Origin: Gracilibacillus alcaliphilus
Lineage (GTDB): Bacteria; Bacillota; Bacilli; Bacillales; Amphibacillaceae
Direction: 5' to 3'
Assembly (NCBI RefSeq): GCF_016909015.1
Contig: NZ_JAFBFA010000068.1
Location: 1-5,545, forward strand
Length of the DNA stretch: 5,545 nucleotides
The notes below the pieces were generated by a model, which saw only the letters and a list, made by a program, of their open reading frames with translations, ran no database searches and had not been told where the DNA came from. Shown here piece by piece: positions 1 through 4,132 of this stretch (position 1 is its first letter; the number at the start of each line of letters is the position of its first letter). The translations under genes were made by a program, and so were the position numbers.

Positions 1-1
1 G

Positions 2-70
2 GCAATGGTCATGAACCAGTTCTTAATTCATGACCATCTTAATGAACGAGTGTTAAAGTATTTAGAATAA
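2..70 (+). CDS. 3' end of an unidentified gene (partial)
   Basis: A plus-strand frame is open from the left edge to a TAA at 68-70. It reads AMVMNQFLIHDH followed by LNERVLKYLE, about 22 residues of plausible helical, charged C-terminus. The start lies outside the window, so the family cannot be named. An imperfect hairpin followed by a T run begins within its last codons, which is consistent with a real gene end. The frame is short and could be chance. A perfect 11-bp inverted repeat (5-15 and 27-37) falls inside it. Confidence 0.35.
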   Translation, partial: AMVMNQFLIHDHLNERVLKYLE

Positions 71-86
71 CTTACACACTTTTCTT
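49..86 (+). terminator. possible intrinsic terminator of the partial gene
   Basis: AGTGTTAAAG (49-58) pairs with CTTACACACT (71-80), with five pairs at the base, a two-base internal mismatch and three pairs at the top. The loop contains the stop codon of the partial gene. The right arm runs into CTTTTCTT. The stem is weak and AT-rich, so this is a tentative call. Confidence 0.3.
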
Positions 87-200
87 GACAAGCCCCTTTA
101 ATGATTTTTACACCTTTTCTCTCGCACAATTGTCTTCCTACTTGTCTGATATCATTAGTATCTATTTACATAAGGCAGAAGATTCTTTCCTCCAATAGTT

Positions 201-338
201 TCATGTTTTGAAAATGAAATAGCCAAGTAATGATAATACCATTAACCTTAGTAAGACGTCCGGCCATCCTTTCATAAAATCAGAGGGAAAATGTAGCACA
301 CAACACATAAAGCTTCGGCTTATGTCTAACATAACCAT
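201..338 (-). other. doubtful small membrane-peptide frame
   Basis: An open frame of 45 codons begins at ATG 338. It contains an internal ATG at 275 that would give a 24-residue peptide beginning MKGWPDVLLRLMVLSLLGYF and ending in TGA at 201. The peptide from 275 looks like one short membrane segment with a small polar head. Neither start has a recognisable ribosome binding site. The codons after the TGA stay open for 12 more triplets, so it could also be the worn end of a small membrane-protein gene. An ECF-like promoter about 70 bp upstream points at it. Reported as a possibility only. Confidence 0.15.
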
Positions 339-406
339 AGAAAAATATCAAATAATTTACTAACTATGAGCGGTATAGCCTCGCTTATACTTATATCACC
401 CCATAG

Positions 407-432
407 AACGTAAATAGATTTCAATGGTTTCA
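407..432 (-). promoter_or_regulatory. ECF-sigma-like promoter (SigW/SigM type)
   Basis: On the minus strand TGAAAC (432-427) is followed after 16 bases by CGTT (410-407). The known Bacillus ECF consensus is TGAAAC, 16-17 bases, then CGTA or a close relative. The site faces left, away from the lipoprotein gene at 472-939, toward a stretch with only a doubtful small frame. Chance occurrence in a window this size is not negligible. Confidence 0.25.
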
Positions 433-471
433 TCTAACAACTATATTTTTTTCGAAAGAAAGCAATGTCCC

Positions 472-939
472 TTAATTATCTGGAAGCTCCTCCATACCAT
501 CTATTTCATCTGCTTTAATCACAGGTTCACGTGTCTGACCATTAGGTCCTTCAAATATTCCCGTCACAGTAATGAAATCCCCTTCATTCCATTGGTTAAA
601 ATCATCCGTTTCATTAACAAGTACAGTATACTCTCCCGCTTCTCCTGTTGATATCATAAATAAATTACTCTGTTCAAAAACAACAACCTCATATTGTACA
701 CCTTCTTGTTCAGGCATTTTAGCCGCAGTTATATTAGCAGCATTCTCTTGCTTGTTTGTTATTTCTCCTTCAAGGATGACAACAGAGCCTGGCTGAATAA
801 TTTCACTCTCATCCAATTCACTAGGTGCGATGAAGTTATAGTCCATTTTTTCAAAATCGGCTTCCACTGCATCGCTGGCACTATTACTACATGCACTTAG
901 TATGAAAAGAATTACAAGAATCAATAGTTTTTTCTTCAT
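472..939 (-). CDS. small lipoprotein, probable OB-like (tRNA_anti-like) fold
   Basis: A 155-residue secreted lipoprotein. The signal peptide MKKKLLILVILFILSAC carries a lipobox (LSAC) with the lipidated cysteine at residue 17, so the mature protein should be anchored on the outer face of the membrane. After an acidic linker (about 18-50) the body alternates short beta-like stretches: VVILEGEIT near 52-60, YTVLVNETDDF near 103-113, and a strand ending ITVTGIFEG near 123-131. This is the pattern of OB-fold lipoproteins of the tRNA_anti-like type; that assignment is inference from pattern, not a motif match. No catalytic residues are visible. It starts at ATG with GGAGG (950-946) six bases upstream. 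It is the last gene of the minus-strand run, 177 bp after the other lipoprotein, and no strong terminator follows it. The mature protein is strongly acidic. Confidence 0.85.
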   Translation of the reverse strand: MKKKLLILVILFILSACSNSASDAVEADFEKMDYNFIAPSELDESEIIQPGSVVILEGEITNKQENAANITAAKMPEQEGVQYEVVVFEQSNLFMISTGEAGEYTVLVNETDDFNQWNEGDFITVTGIFEGPNGQTREPVIKADEIDGMEELPDN

Positions 940-993
940 TTTCTGCCTCCTCGCTTAAAATGGATACAAGAACTTTCTTCATATTAATCATGC

Positions 994-1030
994 AGACAAA
1001 TATATCTTCGCGGATACTATGTTTGTTCTT
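994..1030. repeat. imperfect inverted repeat upstream of lipoprotein gene
   Basis: AGACAAATATATC on the left and GATACTATGTTTGTTCT on the right pair imperfectly (shared core AGA-CAAA-TA-ATC with bulges) around a TTCGCG centre. It lies 55-90 bases upstream of the 472-939 start, where an operator or leader hairpin would be placed. No clear sigma-A promoter was found beside it. Confidence 0.25.
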
Positions 1031-1116
1031 GAATATAAAATATCACAAATAAATCATTTGCCCAAACAATAAAAGTCTTACTGCCAATAAATCTGATAAC
1101 TCCTATAACTGCCAGT

Positions 1117-1587
1117 CTATGATTCTCTCTCAAAACCTGCTTCTTCCAATTCATTAATCATATTTTCTAATCCTAAGCCAGCCTCTTCCAAATTCCCAAA
1201 ACCATATTCGGGAAGATCTGATTGACTAACTTCTCTAAAATCAATATACATGACTAACTCCATTTCTTGATCACCATAATTAACGTTAACTTCCATCCCT
1301 CTTGCTTTCATTAAATTCCCATACATCAATCGAATGTCTTCTTCCATTTCTTCTGCCTCTTCTTTTGTCATATCCATTTCTGCATATGAGTCTACCATAA
1401 CATATTTCATGGATTGTACTTCTTCTGTTTCAACTTCCAAAATAATTTCAACATCGTTTGCAAAATCCTCTATATCTCCTCTAAAGGTGATCGTTTCACT
1501 AGAACTACAGGCTATCAATCCTAACGTACAGAAAAATAAAAGCAATAGTCTAATCATTCTTAAAGGTTGTTTTTTTATTATCTGCAC
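1117..1587 (-). CDS. lipoprotein resembling the YehR/DUF1307 family
   Basis: A lipoprotein of 156 residues. The n-region has K5, K6, R10 and R13, followed by a hydrophobic stretch and the lipobox LIAC with cysteine 27. The remainder is very acidic. Its length, the central MTKEEAEEMEEDI helix, the following short strands (MEVNVNYGDQEMELVMYIDF) and the terminal helix ending EEAGFERES resemble the layout of YehR-type DUF1307 lipoproteins. Their role is not well established, so this is a family guess from recall. The start is uncertain. GTG at 1587 has GGAG only two bases upstream, which is too close. ATG at residue 11 (1557) keeps a good signal peptide but has no clear ribosome site. ATA at 1581 would have ideal spacing. 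A TATAAT promoter and a perfect dyad lie just upstream, so it is probably transcribed on its own as well as from tetR. Confidence 0.82.
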   Translation of the reverse strand: MQIIKKQPLRMIRLLLLFFCTLGLIACSSSETITFRGDIEDFANDVEIILEVETEEVQSMKYVMVDSYAEMDMTKEEAEEMEEDIRLMYGNLMKARGMEVNVNYGDQEMELVMYIDFREVSQSDLPEYGFGNLEEAGLGLENMINELEEAGFERES

Positions 1588-1597
1588 AGCTCCATTC

Positions 1598-1618
1598 TAA
1601 ACTAATACATTTAGTTTA
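1598..1618. promoter_or_regulatory. 8-bp perfect dyad at the lipoprotein promoter start
   Basis: TAAACTAA (1598-1605) and TTAGTTTA (1611-1618) are perfect inverted repeats with a five-base centre. They sit directly downstream of the TATAAT box, so the predicted transcription start falls inside the dyad. That placement suits a repressor operator, or a 5' hairpin in the mRNA. No T run follows on either strand, so it is not a terminator. The regulator cannot be named from the sequence. Confidence 0.5.
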
Positions 1619-1621
1619 CGA

Positions 1622-1651
1622 ATTATATCTAGTATTCTATTTACTTTCCAA
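1622..1651 (-). promoter_or_regulatory. sigma-A promoter for the DUF1307-like lipoprotein gene
   Basis: On the minus strand TTGGAA (1651-1646), an 18-base spacer, and a consensus TATAAT (1627-1622). The -35 overlaps the last codons of the upstream 89-codon gene. The predicted start is near 1615, giving a short leader to the GTG at 1587. Confidence 0.5.
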
Positions 1652-1910
1652 ACTCATCTGCCTCAAATTCCCAAAGAATTTCGTTGGATAAGTAATCTGA
1701 CTCCCATCCATTTCTCAATTCGTAATGGTTTGATTCGTTGACATCACAAACGAGCTCTCTTGTAAATGAAGCCTCTGGTTCTATCTCTTCTTTGTCTCCA
1801 AGCCCATAAGGCCATACAAAAAAAGTGATTATGCCTCGCGTACAATTCACCATATCACCTTTTAAATCTATGGGATCTAAATCAAGTGAATCAATTGGTT
1901 CATTTGTCAA
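1641..1910 (-). CDS. hypothetical protein overlapping the end of tetR
   Basis: A frame of 89 codons beginning at TTG 1910. It has a GGAG (1922-1919) eight bases upstream, inside the end of the tetR frame, and the two frames overlap by 11 bases, so coupled translation is plausible. I do not recognise a family. The protein is acidic, starts with an aspartate/leucine-rich segment (EPIDSLDLDPIDLKGD), has one short hydrophobic patch (GIITFFVWPYGLG, about residues 27-39) and two cysteines (23 and 55), and ends in a tryptophan- and glutamate-rich tail (NEILWEFEADEFGK). It has no signal peptide. ATG at residue 20 (1853) is an alternative start. It could be an independent small gene, or the 3' part of another gene joined to a truncated tetR by a deletion. 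It does not resemble a TetR ligand-binding domain. Confidence 0.55.
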   Translation of the reverse strand: MTNEPIDSLDLDPIDLKGDMVNCTRGIITFFVWPYGLGDKEEIEPEASFTRELVCDVNESNHYELRNGWESDYLSNEILWEFEADEFGK

Positions 1911-2145
1911 TCGTCTCTCTCCATTTAGTTAAATGAACTTCTACACTATTTGCTTTATTTTTTCTGACAATATCAATGATTTCTTCTTTAGACTTAAAAT
2001 GGTGGTAAATACCGCCTTTAGATATACCAAGTGTATTCGCAATATCTCGCATACTTGTTTTCTCGAACCCTTTTTCCATAAATAATTGAACGGCCGTTGT
2101 AATAATATTTTCTTTAGTCTGTTTGGCATTATATTTTCTGCTCAA
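1900..2145 (-). CDS. TetR-family regulator truncated to the DNA-binding domain
   Basis: An 81-residue product that is a good TetR N-terminal domain. Helix 1 is around KENIITTAVQLFMEKGF (11-27), and the helix-turn-helix is around TSMRDIANTLGISKGGIYHHFKS (30-52). The start of helix 4 follows, then a TGA stop at 1900. Full TetR regulators are about 180-200 residues, so the ligand-binding and dimerisation domain is missing. The next frame downstream does not look like that domain, so a simple frameshift does not restore it. The start is TTG at 2145, ten bases after AGGAG (2160-2156); no in-frame ATG precedes it. A promoter with a dyad at its start point lies just upstream. Without the C-terminal half the protein is probably inactive or weakly binding; the promoter arrangement records past autorepression. 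Confidence 0.8.
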   Translation of the reverse strand: MSRKYNAKQTKENIITTAVQLFMEKGFEKTSMRDIANTLGISKGGIYHHFKSKEEIIDIVRKNKANSVEVHLTKWRETIDK

Positions 2146-2165
2146 GTTTTATTCACTCCTATCAA

Positions 2166-2185
2166 AAAACCATCTGGTCGGTTTT
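2166..2185. promoter_or_regulatory. probable TetR operator
   Basis: AAAACC (2166-2171) and GGTTTT (2180-2185) form a 20-bp dyad with the centre ATCTGGTC. Operators of the ACCGACTGGTCGGT kind are known for several TetR-family repressors, and the right half CTGGTCGGT matches that pattern. It lies immediately downstream of the tetR -10 box, so bound protein would block initiation. Confidence 0.5.
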
Positions 2186-2188
2186 AAA

Positions 2189-2217
2189 AATGTATCGAAA
2201 ATTTATACTAGTGTCTA
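2189..2217 (-). promoter_or_regulatory. promoter of the truncated tetR gene
   Basis: On the minus strand TAGACA (2217-2212), exactly 17 bases, then TACATT (2194-2189). The -35 matches consensus at five of six positions and the -10 at four of six. The predicted start falls in the dyad at 2166-2185. Confidence 0.45.
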
Positions 2218-2297
2218 ATTTGCCCTTTCTTACGAATCTTTAAGTCTGCAAATCGGGCGAGATCTATTCCGGCCTTTTGTAAGAGGGACAGCGAGTC
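2208..2297 (-). pseudogene. possible coding remnant, 29 codons
   Basis: Between TAG at 2300-2298 and TAG at 2210-2208 a minus-strand frame reads DSLSLLQKAGIDLARFADL followed by KIRKKGQIRH. This looks like the C-terminal end of a protein, rich in Arg and Lys and with no start codon. The same DNA is also open in other frames on both strands, and its base content (CGGGCGAGATC, CCGGCC) is richer in G+C than its surroundings. It may be the tail of a lost gene or part of a dispersed repeat. No family is assigned. Its end overlaps the -35 region of tetR. Confidence 0.25.
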
Positions 2298-2555
2298 CTA
2301 AACTTCCAAACAGATACTTAAAATGATTGATTCTTGTTTTGAATCATTATAGACATAGGTTCTTACTTTATATTTTTAGATAAATAAACACTAGTGCTGC
2401 ATCAAAGCTACCTATTAATACAGGATAGTTGCCTTTATTAAAGTTACTTTATCCCATGAAATATAGTTCTAACTGGCTGCTTATTCAGCAAAATGAACCA
2501 GTAAAATTTCTATCCTAAACACAGCAATTTATAAGAAACCTTCCCCTATATCATT

Positions 2556-2564
2556 TGCTACAAT
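2556..2564 (+). promoter_or_regulatory. extended -10 promoter for the RibD-C family gene
   Basis: TG, one base, then TACAAT (2559-2564) gives an extended -10 element, with no good -35 at the usual distance. It lies 21 bases before the ribosome binding site of the gene at 2597. Confidence 0.35.
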
Positions 2565-2596
2565 AAGTTGTAGATTTAATACAAGGAGGATATAGA

Positions 2597-3160
2597 ATGA
2601 GAAAAGTAGTTTTAAAAATGGATGTTTCTCTTGATGGATTTGTTAATGCAAGGGATGGAAGTGTGGATTGGATTTTTGATAGTGTTGATGATGAATTAAA
2701 AGCATGCATCGTTGACATTCTTTCGCAGGCTGATGTCCATATAATGGGAAGGGTGACCTATCAAGATATGGCGGAACATTGGCCGTCATCGACTGATGAA
2801 TATGCTCCGCCAATGAATGAAATTCCAAAGGTTGTCTTTTCTAAAACATTGACGGAAGTAAGTTGGAAACATTCCCGTTTAGCAAATAGGGATATAGCGG
2901 ATGAGATATCCATGATGAAGCAACAACCAGGAAGCTATATTTTAGCACACGGAGGGGCGGACTTTGCCCAATCTCTTTCAAGACTTGGATTGATCGATGA
3001 ATATAGGTTGATTGTTCACCCAGTTGTGTTAGGAGATGGAATGCCTGTATTTAAGAATATAGCTGATTCCATTAAACTCAAACTTACGGACACAAAGGTA
3101 TTTAACACAGGAGCCATCCTGCTCACATATCAAACGCTCAGAAATAAAGAAAGTAAATAG
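2597..3160 (+). CDS. dihydrofolate reductase family / RibD C-terminal domain protein
   Basis: A 187-residue single-domain protein of the RibD-C/DHFR-like fold, the group of small NAD(P)H-dependent reductase homologues found in many copies in Bacillaceae (YyaP/YwjB type). Seen in the sequence are the N-terminal strand with MDVSLDGFV (8-16), the nucleotide-site region MGRVTYQDMAEHWP (50-63), the strand PKVVFSKTL (77-85), the glycine motif HGGADFAQSLSRLGLIDEY (118-136) and the C-terminal HPVVLGDGMPVF (141-152). The length is normal and complete. These proteins are cytoplasmic and their substrates are mostly unknown; it should not be called a folate enzyme or a riboflavin enzyme without evidence. 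It starts at ATG with GGAGG (2585-2589) seven bases upstream. It stands alone, divergent from tetR and convergent with the 3D gene. A weak stem at 3163-3188 may mark its end. Confidence 0.93.
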   Translation: MRKVVLKMDVSLDGFVNARDGSVDWIFDSVDDELKACIVDILSQADVHIMGRVTYQDMAEHWPSSTDEYAPPMNEIPKVVFSKTLTEVSWKHSRLANRDIADEISMMKQQPGSYILAHGGADFAQSLSRLGLIDEYRLIVHPVVLGDGMPVFKNIADSIKLKLTDTKVFNTGAILLTYQTLRNKESK

Positions 3161-3303
3161 ATGTTATGTTCAAACGTCTAACAGTAACTGAAAGATTTCC
3201 ATAGTTAGTGGCTGCCCGGTGTGACATAAAATTTTCATAATCAATGGTAGTCTTTTGTTAATTAATTTTTCTATTTTTTTTCATTTAAGTTTTTTTGTAA
3301 ATG

Positions 3304-3379
3304 AAGGAGGAGTTCTATAGCAAGGAAACAAAGATTGACTATGATAGTATATCGAACTGTCTCCATAATAGATGAGTAA
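3304..3379 (+). other. orphan ribosome binding site with a 20-codon ATA-initiated frame
   Basis: AAGGAGGAG (3304-3312) is a near-perfect ribosome binding site. Six bases after its GGAGG is ATA (3317), opening the frame (M/I)ARKQRLTMIVYRTVSIIDE, which stops at TAA 3377-3379. No ATG, GTG or TTG lies at a suitable distance. It may be the start of a decayed gene whose ATG has mutated. The end of the frame runs into an inverted repeat. Confidence 0.2.
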
Positions 3380-3394
3380 TTAACGAGACAGTTC
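3354..3394. repeat. 10-bp perfect inverted repeat
   Basis: GAACTGTCTC (3354-3363) and GAGACAGTTC (3385-3394) are exact inverted copies with a 21-base loop. No T run follows on either strand, so it is not a standard terminator. It sits next to the probable terminator of the 3D gene. Confidence 0.5.
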
Positions 3395-3395
3395 A

Positions 3396-3446
3396 CACAA
3401 GAAAGGAAAGCAACCATCTACATGTAATACATAAATGGTTGCTTTC
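3396..3446 (-). terminator. intrinsic terminator of the LysM-3D gene
   Basis: GAAAGCAACCAT (3406-3417) and ATGGTTGCTTTC (3435-3446) form a perfect 12-bp stem with a 17-base loop. On the minus strand the stem is followed by the pyrimidine-rich CTTTCTTGTGT. It lies 33 bases after the TAG of the 3D gene, the expected place for its terminator. The T tract is interrupted, so termination may be moderate. Confidence 0.6.
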
Positions 3447-3478
3447 TGTTGCGGAAAATCTATAACCTAGTCCTTAGA

Positions 3479-4003
3479 CTAATATGTCCACACTTTAGCT
3501 TGAAGTTCTTGTACACCAAATTCCAATGCCTTGTTTAAGTCCTCGATATAAATATCCAAATAACCATTTGTAATCGCACTTCCTCGGTCTTCACACACGT
3601 AAGTTTCATCTAAGTTCGGGATATGTATTTTCGTCCCAAAAGGAAGAGATTGCGGACATGCAATTGTACGTCCTTCCTCTACTACCTCACCAGATGCGGT
3701 TATACCATAGGCCGGATCACCAGGTTCTTTTCCAGTAGATTCAGGTCCAGCCGTATAAGCTGTAACTGTAAAAGGAGTTCCCGTTGCATCTGGGATGTTT
3801 ATGGTTTGCCCTGTTACAATATGGGTAGGATCCGATATCGATGAATTTGCCGCAATGACAGCATTTATATCTACTTGATAGTTTTGAGCGATACGGTATA
3901 GAGTATCTCCTGATTGTACTTCATAATGCTTCTCAGCTGCTGCTGTTCCCGCAAATAGTACGAATCCGACCAAAGAAAGAATGATTGCAGAAATATACTT
4001 GAT
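3479..4003 (-). CDS. secreted LysM and 3D-domain cell-wall protein (YocH-like)
   Basis: A wall-binding, probably peptidoglycan-active protein of the YocH kind. Numbering from ATC at 4003 (174 residues), residues 1-23 form a signal peptide reading MKYISAIILSLVGFVLFAG and then TAAA, with cleavage expected after AAA before E24. One LysM domain runs from 26 to 71 (YEVQSGDTLYRIA, ending GQTINIP). A 3D double-psi barrel domain runs from about 78 to 174; its three acidic positions are visible as D139 (CEDRG), D150 (YLDIYI) and D155. C116 and C137 flank the domain core and could form a disulfide. Standard gene finding would start at TTG 3973, giving 164 residues, but that start has no ribosome site and removes the basic n-region. 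GGAGGTG (4015-4009) points to ATC at 4003 (seven bases after GGAGG) or ATT at 4006. A WalR-type box lies upstream, as expected for this family. It is convergent with the RibD-C gene. Confidence 0.88.
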   Translation of the reverse strand: MKYISAIILSLVGFVLFAGTAAAEKHYEVQSGDTLYRIAQNYQVDINAVIAANSSISDPTHIVTGQTINIPDATGTPFTVTAYTAGPESTGKEPGDPAYGITASGEVVEEGRTIACPQSLPFGTKIHIPNLDETYVCEDRGSAITNGYLDIYIEDLNKALEFGVQELQAKVWTY

Positions 4004-4008
4004 AATAA

Positions 4009-4019
4009 CACCTCCCTCT
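4009..4019 (-). promoter_or_regulatory. ribosome binding site deciding the start of the 3D gene
   Basis: AGAGGGAGGTG on the minus strand (4019-4009) is a nearly ideal ribosome binding site. From the last G of GGAGG it is four bases to ATT (4006) and seven to ATC (4003), but 37 to the first standard start, TTG 3973. The in-frame stop at 4033-4031 rules out a start further upstream. Confidence 0.7.
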
Positions 4020-4066
4020 CCAATGTATAATTACTGTCTACCCATCATTTGAACTTGTAAACTTGG

Positions 4067-4072
4067 ATTCTA
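4067..4072 (-). promoter_or_regulatory. candidate -10 box of the 3D gene
   Basis: TAGAAT (minus strand, five of six to consensus) with no recognisable -35 hexamer; the WalR-type repeat at 4088-4104 covers that position. This suits an activator-dependent promoter. A competing choice is TTCAAA (4053-4048), 18 bases, TATACA (4029-4024), which would give an extremely short leader. Confidence 0.35.
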
Positions 4073-4087
4073 TTTCTGTGGCCATTT

Positions 4088-4104
4088 TGTAATTGAACTG
4101 TAAC
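4088..4104. promoter_or_regulatory. WalR (YycF) binding box
   Basis: TGTAAT (4088-4093), five bases, TGTAAC (4099-4104) fits the established WalR consensus TGTWAH-N5-TGTWAH at every position. It reads on the plus strand, opposite to the 3D gene, about 85 bp upstream of its start. WalR is known to control LysM/3D wall proteins such as YocH in Bacillus subtilis, so the match is in the right place. Confidence 0.65.
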
Positions 4105-4132
4105 AAAAACGAAAAAATAGAAAAGTCTTTTC
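4104..4132 (-). terminator. weak terminator behind the MFS gene
   Basis: On the minus strand GAAAA-GAC-TTTTC (4132-4120) is a five-pair stem directly followed by TATTTTTTCGTTTTTG (4119-4104). The T tract is good but the stem is short and AT-only apart from its base pair. It is 150 bp past the MFS stop and borders the WalR box. Confidence 0.35.

Larger units (their letters stand above)
1..471. other. left intergenic region, mostly without a gene
   Basis: Apart from the partial gene at the left edge there is no convincing gene. Structures seen are a hairpin with a UUCG tetraloop at 305-325 (stem ACATAA-GC with one bulged A) and a stem of eight pairs, one of them G-U, at 365-389 (TATGAGCG against CGCTTATA). 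There is an ECF-like promoter at 407-432 and an open minus-strand frame at 201-338 that has no ribosome binding site. Neither hairpin is followed by a good T run on either strand, so they are not obvious terminators. Confidence 0.5.
2146..2596. other. divergent intergenic region of about 450 bp
   Basis: Unusually long for a divergent spacer. The tetR side holds the promoter, the operator and a coding-like remnant. An 8-bp inverted pair, ACTAGTGT (2207-2214) and ACACTAGT (2388-2395), brackets about 190 bp. A small hairpin AATGATT/AATCATT lies at 2322-2348. Further right, AGGATAG (near 2422) and CTATCCT (near 2511) are inverted copies flanking a GCTG/CAGC hairpin, and ACTGG/CCAGT arms flank that same hairpin. 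No intact gene is present; the region looks like eroded sequence. Confidence 0.45.
3161..3478. other. convergent intergenic region with hairpins and an orphan ribosome site
   Basis: The left part has a weak stem (GTTATGTT against AACAGTAAC, 3163-3188) and long T runs at 3256-3297. The centre holds a strong AAGGAGGAG with no standard start after it. The right part has two separate hairpins, at 3354-3394 and 3406-3446. No convincing gene is present. Confidence 0.5.

Noticed and set aside
5..37. Perfect 11-bp inverted repeat ATGGTCATGAA / TTCATGACCAT as a terminator or attachment site
   Set aside because: No T run follows on the plus strand, the minus-strand side runs out at the window edge, and it lies inside a plausible coding end.
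85..113. Consensus TTGACA at 85-90 as a plus-strand promoter
   Set aside because: No acceptable -10 box 16-18 bases downstream (TTACAC or TACACC) and no gene follows.
440..466. Minus-strand CTTTCTTTCGAAAAAAAT as terminator of the 472-939 gene
   Set aside because: It is a loop-less TTTCGAAA palindrome and cannot form a proper terminator hairpin.
1941..2129. 62-codon minus-strand frame inside tetR
   Set aside because: It is an out-of-frame shadow of a clear TetR DNA-binding domain.
2597..3160. Calling the RibD-C family gene a trimethoprim-resistance dihydrofolate reductase
   Set aside because: The motifs are those of the RibD-C branch, whose members are not true folate reductases by sequence.
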